Positions 46,640 through 56,802 of a stretch of DNA of 64,000 nucleotides are shown in pieces. The DNA comes from Gallionella sp. Its GTDB lineage: Bacteria > Pseudomonadota > Gammaproteobacteria > Burkholderiales > Gallionellaceae. The notes beneath the pieces were generated by a model. That model had not been told where the DNA came from. It was given only the letters and a program-made list of their open reading frames with translations, and made no database searches. A program made the position numbers and the translations under genes. The stretch is from assembly GCA_030682375.1 (NCBI GenBank), contig JAUXOL010000011.1, positions 1 through 64,000 on the forward strand. Direction: 5' to 3'. Positions within the stretch are counted from its first letter, which is position 1. Each line of letters begins with the position of its first letter.

Positions 46640-47110
46640 TTATTCACGATGATAGGGATGATTGTGCATCAGGCTATGCGCACGGTACAACTGTTCGGCG
46701 AGCAGCACGCGCACCATCGCATGCGGCAAGGTGAGTGCCGACAACGCCATCAGGTGCTGTGCCGCCTGCTTGACCGATTCGTGCAGCCCGTCTGCGCCGC
46801 CAACGATGAACGCCACGTCGCGGCCCTCGCGCATCCAGTCCTGCATCTGCGCGGCGAGTTGCTTCGTGGTCGGCATGGCACCGCGCTCGTCCAGCGCGAT
46901 GCGCAGACAGCCTTGCGGCAATGCGGTGAGGATACGCTGCGCCTCGGCCTCCATGATCTGCGCGGTGGTCTTGCCGGTAGTGCGCGGCTCTGGCTTGATC
47001 TCCAGCAACTCGATCTTCGCCTCGCGCGGCATGCGCTTTGCGTATTCGTTGTAGCCCGCGGTGATCCAGTCCGGCATCTTGTGGCCGACGGAGACGATGA
47101 GCAGTTTCAT
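46640..47110 (-). CDS. rlmH: 23S rRNA (pseudouridine1915-N3)-methyltransferase RlmH
   Basis: A 156-residue SPOUT methyltransferase. [28 protein letters not shown] starts it; [25 protein letters not shown] and the terminal [31 protein letters not shown] are diagnostic. It follows rsfS by 43 bp in the nadD-rsfS-rlmH order common to bacteria. Confidence 0.97.
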   Translation of the reverse strand: MKLLIVSVGHKMPDWITAGYNEYAKRMPREAKIELLEIKPEPRTTGKTTAQIMEAEAQRILTALPQGCLRIALDERGAMPTTKQLAAQMQDWMREGRDVAFIVGGADGLHESVKQAAQHLMALSALTLPHAMVRVLLAEQLYRAHSLMHNHPYHRE

Positions 47111-47153
47111 TCGGCCGGATGCATTTCCGATGTCACGGTTATTCCGGCTACCG

Positions 47154-47519
47154 CTATTCCGGCTTCTGGGCCGCGAGCTTCGGACGCAGCGTCTGGCCCT
47201 TGGTCCACAGCTCTTCCAGGTTGTAGTACTGACGCACCGCCGGCTGCATCACGTGCACCAGCACTTCGCCCAGATCGATCAGTATCCACTCGCCGCTGTC
47301 TTCGCCCTCGCGACCGTTCACCACTTCGCCGCGCTCCTTCAGCTTGACCACGACATTGTCGGCGATGGCCTTGGTCTGGCGCGATGACTTCGCACTGGCG
47401 ATGATCATGCGTTCGAATAGCGGGCTCAGCTTGCTGGTGTCGATCACCGCAATGTCTTCGGCCTTGATGTCTTCGAGCGCGTCAACGACGGCCTTGGTTT
47501 TTTCTTCGATATTTAGCAT
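47154..47519 (-). CDS. rsfS: Ribosomal silencing factor RsfS
   Basis: A 121-residue protein that binds L14 and blocks subunit joining. Features: [72 protein letters not shown]. The start at 47519 overlaps the end of nadD by 7 bp, indicating translational coupling. Confidence 0.95.
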   Translation of the reverse strand: MLNIEEKTKAVVDALEDIKAEDIAVIDTSKLSPLFERMIIASAKSSRQTKAIADNVVVKLKERGEVVNGREGEDSGEWILIDLGEVLVHVMQPAVRQYYNLEELWTKGQTLRPKLAAQKPE

Positions 47520-48166
47520 GGTGAATATAGTTGATGTTGATGAATGTAATTCTCTACGGCATCGGGCAGCAGATAACGTATGGTGCGGCCCTCGGCCACG
47601 CGGCGGCGTATGTCGGTGGCCGATATTTCCAGCTTGGGGATCGCCAGTTCCGCGACGCCGCCGCAAGGACGCTGCGCCATGGATTCCACGGTGCATAAGC
47701 GCTCGCGGTAATGCTTGCGCAGCGCCTCGGGCGCGACTTCGATGCGCTCGTCCAATGTATAACCGGGACGATAACCCACGACGATATGCGCCAGCCCGAA
47801 CAGCTGCTCCCACTCGTGCCAGGTGTGCAGTTGCAGAAAAGCGTCGCCGCCCATCAGCAGGCACAACGGCTGCGTCGCACCCAGTTCGGCGCGCAGCTCG
47901 CCCAACGTGTCTACGGTATAGCACAGCCTGTCGCGCTTCACTTCGCGCTCGTCCAGCACGAAGGCCGGCTGGTCGGCGATGGCCAGCCTCACCATCACAC
48001 TGCGCTGCTGCGCCGACACCTGCGGCGAATCGCGATGCGGCGGCGTACCGGTCGGGATGAAACGGATCTGCTCCAGCCCGGCGAGCTCCAGCATTTCCTC
48101 GGCCAGCCTCAGATGCCCGAAATGGATCGGATCGAAGGTTCCGCCGAGGATGCCGATGGGGTTCAC
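47513..48166 (-). CDS. nadD: Nicotinate-nucleotide adenylyltransferase
   Basis: NadD makes nicotinate adenine dinucleotide in NAD synthesis. The 217-residue protein starts MNPIGILGGTFDPIHFGHLRLAEE with the GGTFDPxHxGH nucleotidyltransferase signature and ends in LEISATDIRRRVAEGRTIRYLLPDAVENYI. It is 3 bp downstream of aceF, so it appears to be in the same transcript. Confidence 0.96.
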   Translation of the reverse strand: MNPIGILGGTFDPIHFGHLRLAEEMLELAGLEQIRFIPTGTPPHRDSPQVSAQQRSVMVRLAIADQPAFVLDEREVKRDRLCYTVDTLGELRAELGATQPLCLLMGGDAFLQLHTWHEWEQLFGLAHIVVGYRPGYTLDERIEVAPEALRKHYRERLCTVESMAQRPCGGVAELAIPKLEISATDIRRRVAEGRTIRYLLPDAVENYIHQHQLYSPC

Positions 48167-48169
48167 CGG

Positions 48170-49450
48170 TTACAGCGCGAGCCTGCGCACGTCGGACAAC
48201 ACATGCGCGAGGTAGGTGGTGAAGCGCGCGCCCGCCGCCCCGTCGATCACGCGATGATCATACGAGAGCGACAGCGGCAACATCAGGCGCGCGACGAATT
48301 CGCCGTCCTGGTACACAGGCTTCATGCTGGAACGGGACACGCCGAGGATGGCGACTTCCGGCGCGTTGATGATAGGCGTGAACGCCGTGCCGCCGATGCC
48401 GCCGAGGCTGGAGATCGTGAAGCAGCCGCCCTGCATGTCGGCTGCGGTCAGCTTCTTGTCGCGCGCCTTCGCGCTGATCTCGCCCAGCTCCTTGGCCAGT
48501 TGCACGATACCCTTCTGGTCCACGTCGCGTATCACCGGCACCATCAGGCCGTCCGGCGTATCGACCGCGACGCCGATATGGATGTATTTCTTCACGATCA
48601 GGTTCTCGCCGCTCGCATCCAGCGAGGCCGCGAAATCCGGGAAGTGCTTCAGCGTCGCCGCTGCCGCCTTCAGCAAAAAGGCAAGCGGCGTGATCTTGAT
48701 GCCCGCCTTGGCGTGCTCGTCGTTGAGCTGCTTGCGGAAGGCCTCCAGCTCGCCGATGTCGGCCTCCTCGAACTGCGTCACATGCGGGATCATCACCCAG
48801 TTGCGGTGCAGGTTCGCGCCGGAGATCTTCTTGATGCGCGACAGCGGCTTGGTCTCGATCTCGCCGAACTTGGCGAAATCGACATCCGGCCACGGCAACA
48901 GACCCGGAAGACCGGCTCCCGCAGCGCCGCGCGGTTGCGCCAGCGACTGCTTGACGAAGTTCTGCACGTCCTCCTTGGTGACGCGATTCTTCTCGCCGCT
49001 GCCCTTGACTTGGGCGATGTCCACGCCGAGTTCGCGCGCAAAGCGGCGGATCGCCGGGCTGGCGTGTCCCTTGGCACCGGCAGAAACCGCGGGCTGCACC
49101 GTTGCAGTCGCAACGGGGGCGGCAGCCGGCTTGGCCGCTACGGGCGCAGGTGCGGCCGGAGCCGCTGGCGCGATCGGCGCTGCGGGAGCGGCAACCGGCG
49201 CAGCCGCCGCGCCGCTGGTCTCCATCACCAGGATCAGCTTGCCCTCTCCCACCTTGTCGCCGACCTTGACCTTCACTTCCTTCACCGTCCCGGCGTAGGG
49301 CGACGGCACGTCCATCGCCGCCTTGTCGGTTTCCAGCGTGACCAGCGTGTCCTCGGCCGCGACCGTATCGCCAGCCTTGACCAACACCTCGATCACCGCC
49401 ACATCCTTGAAGCCGCCGATATCCGGCACCAGTACTTGTTGTTCTGCCAT
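48170..49450 (-). CDS. aceF: Pyruvate dehydrogenase E2, dihydrolipoamide acetyltransferase
   Basis: A 426-residue E2 chain with one lipoyl domain ([13 protein letters not shown], Lys about 43), an Ala/Pro-rich linker (about 80-120), a peripheral subunit-binding domain ([34 protein letters not shown]) and the catalytic domain ending [17 protein letters not shown] with His/Asp at the active site. It follows aceE by 15 bp. No lpd (E3) gene lies after it. Confidence 0.96.
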   Translation of the reverse strand: MAEQQVLVPDIGGFKDVAVIEVLVKAGDTVAAEDTLVTLETDKAAMDVPSPYAGTVKEVKVKVGDKVGEGKLILVMETSGAAAAPVAAPAAPIAPAAPAAPAPVAAKPAAAPVATATVQPAVSAGAKGHASPAIRRFARELGVDIAQVKGSGEKNRVTKEDVQNFVKQSLAQPRGAAGAGLPGLLPWPDVDFAKFGEIETKPLSRIKKISGANLHRNWVMIPHVTQFEEADIGELEAFRKQLNDEHAKAGIKITPLAFLLKAAAATLKHFPDFAASLDASGENLIVKKYIHIGVAVDTPDGLMVPVIRDVDQKGIVQLAKELGEISAKARDKKLTAADMQGGCFTISSLGGIGGTAFTPIINAPEVAILGVSRSSMKPVYQDGEFVARLMLPLSLSYDHRVIDGAAGARFTTYLAHVLSDVRRLAL

Positions 49451-49465
49451 GTTGTTCTCCCCGGC

Positions 49466-52138
49466 CTAGACTGTCGTCGGGTTCGGTTTGTCGGGATTGA
49501 TGCCGTAGAGCTTGATCGCGCGGCTGACTTGCACCGCCTCGATCTTGCCTTCCTCGGCCAGCGCCTTCAGCGCCGCGACGACGATATAGTGGCGATCGAC
49601 CTCGAAGAAGCCGCGCAGCTTCTTGCGCGTATCCGAACGGCCGAAGCCGTCGGTGCCCAGCACCTTGTAGCGCGCATGCACATACGGACGGATCTGGTCG
49701 GCATAGCTCTTGATGTAATCGGTCGCGGCGACCACCGGGCCTTCGCGCTTGGCGAGGCAATGCTCGACGAAGCTGGTGCGCGGCTTGGACTCCGGATGCA
49801 GCATGTTCCAACGCTCGACGTCCAGACCTTCGCGGCGCAGTTCGTTGAAGCTGGTCACGCTCCAGATGTCGGAGGCCACGCCGAAGTCCTTCTCCAGCAT
49901 CTCCGCGGCGAAGATCGCCTCGCGCAGGATGGTACCGCTGCCCAGCAACTGCACCTTCGGACCCTTGGCCTTCTTGTTCTCGGAGAACAGGTACATGCCC
50001 TTGACGATGCCGTCTTCCGCGCCCTTCGGCATCGCCGGGTGCGCGTAGTTCTCGTTCATCACCGTCAGGTAGTAGAACACGTCTTCCTGCTCGACATACA
50101 TGCGGCGCATGCCCTCGCGCACGATCACCGCGAGTTCGTAGGCGAACGCCGGATCGTAGCTGACGCAGTTCGGGATGGTCGCCGCCATCAGGTGGCTATG
50201 GCCGTCCTGATGCTGTAGACCTTCGCCGTTCAGCGTGGTGCGTCCGGCGGTGCCGCCGACCATGAAGCCGCGCGCGCGCAGGTCGCCCGCCGCCCAAGCC
50301 AGGTCGCCGATGCGCTGGAAGCCGAACATCGAGTAATAGATGTAGAACGGGATCATCGCCACGCCGTGGTTGGCGTACGCGGTCGAGGCGGCGATCCAGT
50401 CGGCCATGCCGCCCGGCTCGTTGATGCCCTCCTGCAGGATCTGGCCGGTCTTGTCTTCCTTGTAGTACATCAGCTGGTCGGCATCCTGCGGCGTGTACAG
50501 CTGACCGACCTGCGAGAAGATGCCGAGCTGGCGGAACATGCCTTCCATGCCGAAGGTGCGCGATTCGTCGGGCACGATGGGCACGACCTGCTTGCCGATG
50601 TGCTTGTCCTTGACCAGCGCGCCGAGCAGGCGCACGAAGGCCATCGTCGTCGAAATCTCGCGGTCGTCGGTGCCCTTCAACAGCGCGTCGAACGCCTCGC
50701 TCGCCGGCATCGCCAGCGGTTTGGCCTCGGGCCGGCGCGACGGCACGGAGCCCATCTCCGCGACGCGGTCGCGCAGGTATTTGGCTTCCTGGCTGTCTTC
50801 GGCGGGACGGATGAACGGAATCTTGGTTAGTTGTTCGTCGCTGACCGGGATGTTGAAGCGGTCGCGGAATTTGCGCAGCGACTCGCCATCCATCTTCTTC
50901 TGCTGGTGGGTCGGATTCTGCGCCTCGCCGGACGAGCCCATGCCGTATCCCTTCACGGTCTTGGCAAGGATCACGGTCGGCTGGCCCTTGTGCTTGACCG
51001 CCGCAGCATAGGCCGCGAACACCTTGAACGGGTCATGACCGCCGCGATTCAGACGCCATATCTCGTCGTCCGACATGTCGGCGACCAGCTCCAGCAGCTC
51101 CGGATACTTGCCGAAGAAGTGCTGGCGCACATAGGCGCCGTCCTTGGACTTGTAGGTCTGGTATTCGCCGTCCACGACTTCTTCCATGCGCTTCAACAGC
51201 AGGCCTGTCTTGTCCTTGGCCAGCAAGCGATCCCACTGGCGGCCCCACACCACCTTGATGACGTTCCAGCCTGCGCCGCGGAACACGCCTTCCAGCTCCT
51301 GGATGATCTTGCCGTTGCCGCGCACCGGACCGTCCAGACGTTGCAGGTTGCAGTTAATCACGAAAATCAGGTTGTCCAGCTTCTCGCGCCCGGCCATCGA
51401 GATCGCGCCGAGGGATTCCGGCTCGTCGGTCTCGCCGTCGCCGAGGAAGGCCCAGACGCGGCGCCCGTCGGTGCTCGCCAGACCGCGGTGCTGCAGGTAA
51501 CGCATGAAGCGCGCCTGATAGATCGCCATCAACGGGCCCAGACCCATCGACACGGTCGGGAACTGCCAGAAATCCGGCATCAGCCAGGGATGCGGATAGG
51601 AGGACAGCCCCTTGCCGTCCACCTCTTGGCGGAAGCCGCGCAACTGGTCTTCGGACAGGCGGCCTTCGAGGAAGGCGCGCGCATAGATGCCGGGAGCGGA
51701 GTGGCCCTGGAAATACACCAGGTCGCCGCCGTGCGTGTCGGTCTTGCCGTGGAAGAAGTGATTGAAGCCGACGTCGTACAAGGTGGCCGCGGAAGCGAAG
51801 CTGGCGATGTGGCCGCCCAGCTCGGACGATTCCTTGTTCGCGTTCAGGATGATCGCCATCGCATTCCAGCGCGTCAGCGCGCGGATGCGGTGCTCCAGTT
51901 CGTGGTTACCGGCAGAGCGCTCTTCCCGATCCAGCGGGATGCTGTTGATATAAGGCGTCGTCGCGCTGATCGGCATGTCGGTGCCGCCCAGCCTTGCCTT
52001 GTCGATCAACTGGCTGATCAGATAGTGGGCGCGCTCCGCGCCCTCGTTCTCCAGCACCGACTCAAGCGCGTCCAGCCACTCCTGAGTCTCCTGTGGATCG
52101 ATATCGGGCGGATCCATATCCGGGATGTTGTTTGCCAT
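49466..52138 (-). CDS. aceE: Pyruvate dehydrogenase E1 component, homodimeric
   Basis: AceE decarboxylates pyruvate with thiamine diphosphate and acetylates the lipoyl groups of AceF. The 890-residue protein is the homodimeric AceE type: LERRIRALTRWNAMAIILNANK-like N-terminus, FFHGKTDTHGGDLVYFQGHSAPGIYARAFLEGRL, GDGETDEPESLGAISMA (ThDP motif GDG...), and MIPFYIYYSMFGFQRIGDLAWAAGDLRARGF. It heads the run aceE-aceF-nadD-rsfS-rlmH-maf-rng. Confidence 0.97.
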   Translation of the reverse strand: MANNIPDMDPPDIDPQETQEWLDALESVLENEGAERAHYLISQLIDKARLGGTDMPISATTPYINSIPLDREERSAGNHELEHRIRALTRWNAMAIILNANKESSELGGHIASFASAATLYDVGFNHFFHGKTDTHGGDLVYFQGHSAPGIYARAFLEGRLSEDQLRGFRQEVDGKGLSSYPHPWLMPDFWQFPTVSMGLGPLMAIYQARFMRYLQHRGLASTDGRRVWAFLGDGETDEPESLGAISMAGREKLDNLIFVINCNLQRLDGPVRGNGKIIQELEGVFRGAGWNVIKVVWGRQWDRLLAKDKTGLLLKRMEEVVDGEYQTYKSKDGAYVRQHFFGKYPELLELVADMSDDEIWRLNRGGHDPFKVFAAYAAAVKHKGQPTVILAKTVKGYGMGSSGEAQNPTHQQKKMDGESLRKFRDRFNIPVSDEQLTKIPFIRPAEDSQEAKYLRDRVAEMGSVPSRRPEAKPLAMPASEAFDALLKGTDDREISTTMAFVRLLGALVKDKHIGKQVVPIVPDESRTFGMEGMFRQLGIFSQVGQLYTPQDADQLMYYKEDKTGQILQEGINEPGGMADWIAASTAYANHGVAMIPFYIYYSMFGFQRIGDLAWAAGDLRARGFMVGGTAGRTTLNGEGLQHQDGHSHLMAATIPNCVSYDPAFAYELAVIVREGMRRMYVEQEDVFYYLTVMNENYAHPAMPKGAEDGIVKGMYLFSENKKAKGPKVQLLGSGTILREAIFAAEMLEKDFGVASDIWSVTSFNELRREGLDVERWNMLHPESKPRTSFVEHCLAKREGPVVAATDYIKSYADQIRPYVHARYKVLGTDGFGRSDTRKKLRGFFEVDRHYIVVAALKALAEEGKIEAVQVSRAIKLYGINPDKPNPTTV

Positions 52139-52172
52139 CTCTGCTCTTTCCTTATTGCGATTCGATTTATTG

Positions 52173-52769
52173 TTACGCCGTACAGGCTATCGTCTCCTGC
52201 TCGGTGACGATCCGTTCGACCTTTATGTCTGTTGCTTCCTGCGGAAGCTGCTCGACTATCTGCAGCGCGAACGCCGCGGCCACCAGAACCGGACGCTCTC
52301 TCCCAGCATCCGATCCGGCCAGCAGCTTGTCGTAAAAACCGCCGCCATAGCCCAGCCTCGCCCCGCCGCGGGTGAAGGCCACCCCCGGCAAGAGGGCGAA
52401 TTCTACCTCATTTAGCGTTTCCAGCCTCTCGCAGCGTTCCACCACCGGCTCGCGTATGCCCCACAAGCCCGGCACCAGCTGGTTCTCGAAGTCTTCCACC
52501 CAGTACAGGTCGAGCTGGTTGGCATGGCGATTCACCTTCGGCAACGCCAGCCGCTTGCCCTCCGCCAGCACCCCCGCCGCGAACAGGTCGCTCGCGAATT
52601 CCGAGCCGAAGTTCATGTAGCCCAGCACCGCCGAAGCATCGCGACATTCGGGCAATTGCAGCAGGCGCTGAACGATAGTCGCACTATGTGCGACGCGCAC
52701 CTCCACCGGCAGCGCCTCGCGCTCGGCTTTGATGCATGTACGAATTGAATTCTTGCTAATGGAGGCCAT
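52173..52769 (-). CDS. 5-formyltetrahydrofolate cyclo-ligase
   Basis: A 198-residue enzyme converting 5-formyl-THF to 5,10-methenyl-THF. FALLPGVAFTRGGARLGYGGGFYDKLL is the family signature, and MNFGSEFASDLFAAG and LALPKVN support it. It is on the same strand as aceE with a 34-bp gap. In many proteobacteria the gene for this enzyme lies beside 6S RNA, but the 120 bp upstream here show no such structure. Confidence 0.92.
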   Translation of the reverse strand: MASISKNSIRTCIKAEREALPVEVRVAHSATIVQRLLQLPECRDASAVLGYMNFGSEFASDLFAAGVLAEGKRLALPKVNRHANQLDLYWVEDFENQLVPGLWGIREPVVERCERLETLNEVEFALLPGVAFTRGGARLGYGGGFYDKLLAGSDAGRERPVLVAAAFALQIVEQLPQEATDIKVERIVTEQETIACTA

Positions 52770-52889
52770 GACTTAAGAGGCTCAAAATCCCCATAATTAA
52801 ATACGACGACATCCCAACCTTAACTTAACCACACCACAAGTTAACGATGATCGATCCCCGTTAACCTGAAAGGATGCGCCATTGGCGAC

Positions 52890-53180
52890 TCACATGCGGC
52901 CCACCCAATAATCCGGCTGGCGATGCTGGTGGGCGACGGCAATCACATAGATTTGATCGATTTCCAGCGAATAGAGCAACTTGTAAGGAAAACGGCTCAG
53001 GAGCAGCCGCCTGATCCCGCTCCGTTCCTCCGGACAAGATAGCGGCCATGCCCGCATCCGGGACAGGGCTGCTTTTACTTCGGCGCGGAAGCGGCTTCCC
53101 AACCCCTCGACTTGTTTGTCGTAATAACGCTCGGCATCCTCGAATTCCAGTCTAGCCTCGGGCGAAAAAATCACCCGCAT
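52890..53180 (-). CDS. ParE/RelE-type toxin
   Basis: A 96-residue protein of the RelE/ParE fold: MRVIFSPEARLEFEDAERYYDKQVEGLGSRFRAEV at the N-terminus and SRFPYKLLYSLEIDQIYVIAVAHQHRQPDYW at the C-terminus. Toxins of this kind poison gyrase or cleave mRNA; the details cannot be read from sequence. Start ATG at 53180 overlaps the antitoxin stop by one base. Partner is the 53180-53386 gene. Confidence 0.88.
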   Translation of the reverse strand: MRVIFSPEARLEFEDAERYYDKQVEGLGSRFRAEVKAALSRMRAWPLSCPEERSGIRRLLLSRFPYKLLYSLEIDQIYVIAVAHQHRQPDYWVGRM

Positions 53181-53386
53181 CAAAAACCCCCGAAAATCTC
53201 TTCCGCCGGAATGCCCTTAACCTTGCCCGCGCGATAGGCTGCCAGACGTTTTTCGGCCTCTTCAATCCAGATGCGGTCGATCTCCGGATCTGGCTGATCG
53301 AGACTGTGCAGCACCCGGTCGACGAGTTCGAATCGCTCTGCCGGATTCAGTTTCAATGCTTCTGCGACGAGTTCCATAGCGCCCAT
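53180..53386 (-). CDS. Antitoxin of a ParE-type module
   Basis: A 68-residue protein of the addiction-module family: LVAEALKLNPAERFELVDRVLHSLDQPDPEID, RIWIEEAEKRLAAYRAGKVKGIPAEEIFGGF. The pattern A..L...ER.ELV..LL.SL...D.EI...W..E...R is typical of these small antitoxins, which bind the toxin through the C-terminal helix. It precedes the toxin in an overlapping pair. Confidence 0.85.
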   Translation of the reverse strand: MGAMELVAEALKLNPAERFELVDRVLHSLDQPDPEIDRIWIEEAEKRLAAYRAGKVKGIPAEEIFGGF

Positions 53387-53415
53387 GATTCATTCTCCCG
53401 CAAGAGGTGACGATT

Positions 53416-54930
53416 CTATCCAAGAAACAACTTGTATGCCGGGTTCGCGCTCTCGTCCCAATAGCGGTAACCGAGCGTATCGAGGAATATCTTGAGCGCC
53501 TTCTTGTCGCGATACGGCACTTGCATGCCGACCAGCACGCGGCCGTAGTCCGCGCCGTGGTTGCGGTAGTGGAACAGGCTGATATTCCAGTTGTGATCCA
53601 TGCTGTTCAGGAAGTTCATCAGCGCGCCGGGACGCTCGGGGAACTCGAAGCGAAACAGGATCTCGTCCTTGGCTGCGGCATGACCGCCGACCAAGTGGCG
53701 CAGATGCAGCTTGGCCATCTCGTTATCGGACAAGTCCAGCGTAGGCAGCTTGCCGCGTTGCAGCTTATCGACGAGATCGGCGGTCTCCGACTGGTCCTTG
53801 ACCTGGATGCCGACGAACACCTGCGCCGCCTTGGGGTCGGCGTAGCGGTAGTTGAATTCGGTGATGTTGCGCTTGCCGAGCAGCGTGCAGAATTTGCGGA
53901 AGCTGCCGGGCGTCTCGGGAATAGTGACCGCGAGGATGGCTTCGCGCTTTTCGCCGATCTCGGCGCGCTCGGCGACGAAGCGCAAGCGGTCGAAGTTCAT
54001 GTTCGCACCGCAGGCGATGGGGATCAGCGTCTCGCCTTTGAGCCCTTCGCGCTTGGCGTACAGCTTCGCGCCCGCGACCGCGAGCGCGCCCGCCGGCTCG
54101 AGGATGGAGCGGGTATCCTGGAACACGTCCTTGATCGCCGCGCACACCGCGTCGGTGTCGACCAGCACGATCTCGTCCACGTATTTTTTGCAGAGGCGGA
54201 AGGTCTCCTCGCCGACCTGCTTGACCGCAGTGCCGTCCGAGAACAGGCCGACGTCGTTGAGCGTGACGCGCTTCTTTGCCTTCAGCGAACGGTACATCGC
54301 GTCCGAATCGGTAGTCTGCACACCGATGATCTTGATGTCCGGGCGCAACGCCTTGACGTAGGCGGACACGCCCGCGATCAGGCCGCCGCCGCCGATGGCG
54401 CAGAAGATCGCGTGGATAGGCGCCTGGTGCTGGCGCAGGATTTCCATCGCGATGGTGCCCTGCCCGGCGATCACGTCAGGATCGTCGAACGGATGCACGA
54501 AGGTAAGCTGCTTTTCCTTCTCCAGCTCATAAGCGCGGCTGCATGCATCGCTGTAGCTGTCGCCGTGCAGCACGATCTCGACCGCGCGCTGGCCGAAATG
54601 CCTGACTGCGTCGATCTTCACCTGCGGCGTGGTGGTCGGCATCACGATGACGGCCTTGCAACCGAGGCGATGCGCGGACAACGCCACCCCCTGCGCATGG
54701 TTGCCCGCAGAGGCGGCGATGACGCCTCGCTTCAATTGTTCGGGAGAAAGCTGCGCCATCTTGTTGTAGGCGCCGCGCAACTTGAACGAGAACACCGGCT
54801 GCATGTCTTCGCGCTTGAACAGCACGGTGTTGCCGAGACGCGCCGACAAACTCGGGGCCGGCTCCAGCGGTGTCTCGACCGCGACGTCGTAGACGCGCGC
54901 GTTGAGGATGCGTTTCAGGTAATCGTTCAT
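53416..54930 (-). CDS. ilvA: Threonine ammonia-lyase (dehydratase), biosynthetic
   Basis: IlvA deaminates threonine to 2-oxobutanoate at the start of isoleucine synthesis. The 504-residue protein has the PLP Lys in QPVFSFKLRGAYNKMA, AASAGNHAQGVALSA, the phosphate loop CAIGGGGLIAGV, and two ACT-like regulatory repeats from about 325 (ILAVTIPETPGSFRKFCTLL and LFRFEFPERPGALMNFLNSM), which bind isoleucine and valine. I chose ATG 54930, which gives the usual MNDYLKRILNARVYDVA start. Confidence 0.96.
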   Translation of the reverse strand: MNDYLKRILNARVYDVAVETPLEPAPSLSARLGNTVLFKREDMQPVFSFKLRGAYNKMAQLSPEQLKRGVIAASAGNHAQGVALSAHRLGCKAVIVMPTTTPQVKIDAVRHFGQRAVEIVLHGDSYSDACSRAYELEKEKQLTFVHPFDDPDVIAGQGTIAMEILRQHQAPIHAIFCAIGGGGLIAGVSAYVKALRPDIKIIGVQTTDSDAMYRSLKAKKRVTLNDVGLFSDGTAVKQVGEETFRLCKKYVDEIVLVDTDAVCAAIKDVFQDTRSILEPAGALAVAGAKLYAKREGLKGETLIPIACGANMNFDRLRFVAERAEIGEKREAILAVTIPETPGSFRKFCTLLGKRNITEFNYRYADPKAAQVFVGIQVKDQSETADLVDKLQRGKLPTLDLSDNEMAKLHLRHLVGGHAAAKDEILFRFEFPERPGALMNFLNSMDHNWNISLFHYRNHGADYGRVLVGMQVPYRDKKALKIFLDTLGYRYWDESANPAYKLFLG

Positions 54931-55117
54931 GGTTTCATCTGACTGGAAAATACGCGCGAAGAGTAGCACAAAGCCCCTGTTCCCGGCAGACCCGCGCCGC
55001 GCCGCCAGACCAGCCACTCAGAATTCCCCTAGGCCTATTTGCATAGACCTTTCGGGATATATCGGAGCTGAAGCATTTGACGTATAAGTTACACGGGTAA
55101 CCTACCGAATCCAGTCC

Positions 55118-56761
55118 ATGTCTCTCCGCAACTTGCCGCCAAAACTCGTCCCAGCCGCAGCCGCCGCGATTGCCTTCGCCGCTGTGCTCGGGCTCGAAAC
55201 GGTGCAGATGCTGGGCACGATGCAAGGTCTGCTGGTGGCAGGATTGGCCTATATGCTGGTCCGCTATCTCCAGCGCAAGGCCGACGCCGAGCAACGACTG
55301 GAGGCCAGCCAGACGCAATTGAAACAACGCACCGCCGAACTGACCCACCAGAACGCCGTGCTGGAGATGATCACCCACAACGCCGAATTGCCGGATATCC
55401 TGGAGATGCTGGCGCTGCTGGTCGAAGTGCATCACCCGGACATGCTGTGCAGCATCCTGCTGCTGGATCCGGATGGGCAGCATCTGCGCCACGGCGCGGC
55501 GCCCAACCTGCCCGAGTTCTACAACAAGGCGATCGACGGCACGGCCATCGGCCGGGGAGAGAGATGCTGCGGTACCTGCGCATACACCGGCGAGAGAGTC
55601 GTGGTCGAAGACATCCAGACTCACCCCTATTGGGAAAATTACCGCACCATCGCGCAACAAGCCAACCTGCGCTCCTGTTGGTCTCAGCCGATCAAGGACT
55701 CCAGCGAACGCATCGTAGGCACTTTCGCGATCTATCACCGCCACGCCATCGCACCGCAAATGGCCGAGATCCTGCTGATCGAGCATTACGCCGCGCTGGC
55801 CGCGCTGGCGATCGAGCGCACCCACAGCGCCGAAGCCCTGCGCCTGCACGATGCCGCGCTGAACTTCGCCGCCAATGCGATCCTGATCACCGACCTGAAA
55901 GCCCGCATCGTCTGGGCTAACCACGCCTTCAGCGAGCTGACCGGCTACGAATTCGAGGAACTGGTCGGCAAGCAGCTTTCCAGACTCCTCAACTCGGGCC
56001 ACCAGGACAGCGCCTTTTATGCGGAATTATGGAAGACCATACTCTCCGGCAAGACCTGGCACGGCGAGCTGATCAACCGCCGCAAGGACGGCAGCCTGTA
56101 CCACGACGAGACCAGCATCACGCCGGTGCGCGACCAGCACCAGCGGATAACGCACTTCGTCTCGGTGAAACAGGACATCAGCGCCCGCAAGGAACAAGAG
56201 GAACACCTGAAGAACCTGGCGTTCTACGACGCGCTGACCCAGCTGCCGAACCGCCGCCTGCTGCTCGACCGCCTGGTCCAGACGCTGGCCTCCTGCACTC
56301 GCTCCGGCCGGCACGGCGCGCTGATGTTCCTCGACCTGGACAACTTCAAGCCGCTCAACGATGTGTACGGACACGATATCGGCGACCTGCTGCTGACCGA
56401 GGCTGCCCAGCGGCTCACCACCTGCATACGCAAAGAGGACACCGTCTCGCGCTTCGGCGGCGACGAGTTCGTCGTGCTGATGAAAGATATGGATAGCAAC
56501 CCCGCCATCGCGGTCGCGCAGGCTGCAAGCGTCGCCGAAAAGATCCGCACCGTGCTGGCAGCGCCCTATCGCCTGCACCTGCTGCAAGCCAAAGACAACA
56601 TCGACGAGATCGAGCATCGCTGCACCTCCAGCATCGGCATCGCACTGTTCAACGGCCTGAACGCCAGCGCAGACGACATACTCAAGCAGGCGGATGTCGC
56701 GATGTATCGCGCCAAATCGGGCGGACGCAACACCATCTGCTTCCACAAGCCCGAAGACTGA
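55118..56761 (+). CDS. Membrane-linked GAF-PAS-GGDEF diguanylate cyclase
   Basis: A 547-residue sensor. An N-terminal hydrophobic region (about 10-45) is followed by a coiled segment with EQRLEASQTQLKQRTAELTHQ, a GAF domain (about 75-235, with a Cys pair GERCCGTCAYTG), a PAS domain with PAC (about 245-365, ANAILITDLKARIVWANHAFSELTGY and SVKQDISARKEQEEH), and a GGDEF domain (about 375-540) with the intact FGGDEF motif. It should make cyclic di-GMP. The RxxD I-site is not obvious. Divergent from ilvA. Confidence 0.92.
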   Translation: MSLRNLPPKLVPAAAAAIAFAAVLGLETVQMLGTMQGLLVAGLAYMLVRYLQRKADAEQRLEASQTQLKQRTAELTHQNAVLEMITHNAELPDILEMLALLVEVHHPDMLCSILLLDPDGQHLRHGAAPNLPEFYNKAIDGTAIGRGERCCGTCAYTGERVVVEDIQTHPYWENYRTIAQQANLRSCWSQPIKDSSERIVGTFAIYHRHAIAPQMAEILLIEHYAALAALAIERTHSAEALRLHDAALNFAANAILITDLKARIVWANHAFSELTGYEFEELVGKQLSRLLNSGHQDSAFYAELWKTILSGKTWHGELINRRKDGSLYHDETSITPVRDQHQRITHFVSVKQDISARKEQEEHLKNLAFYDALTQLPNRRLLLDRLVQTLASCTRSGRHGALMFLDLDNFKPLNDVYGHDIGDLLLTEAAQRLTTCIRKEDTVSRFGGDEFVVLMKDMDSNPAIAVAQAASVAEKIRTVLAAPYRLHLLQAKDNIDEIEHRCTSSIGIALFNGLNASADDILKQADVAMYRAKSGGRNTICFHKPED

Positions 56762-56802
56762 AGCGCTCTGCGCTATTGCGACGCACGTCAAAATCGGTTC
56801 AA

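Noticed and set aside
47711-50218. An 835-codon open frame on the plus strand
   Set aside because: It is antisense to nadD, aceF and aceE, which are clearly real. Composition is that of a reverse-strand shadow.
52770-52889. 6S RNA upstream of the 5-formyl-THF cyclo-ligase gene
   Set aside because: The 120 bp are A/T-rich and lack the long hairpin with a central bubble expected for 6S RNA.
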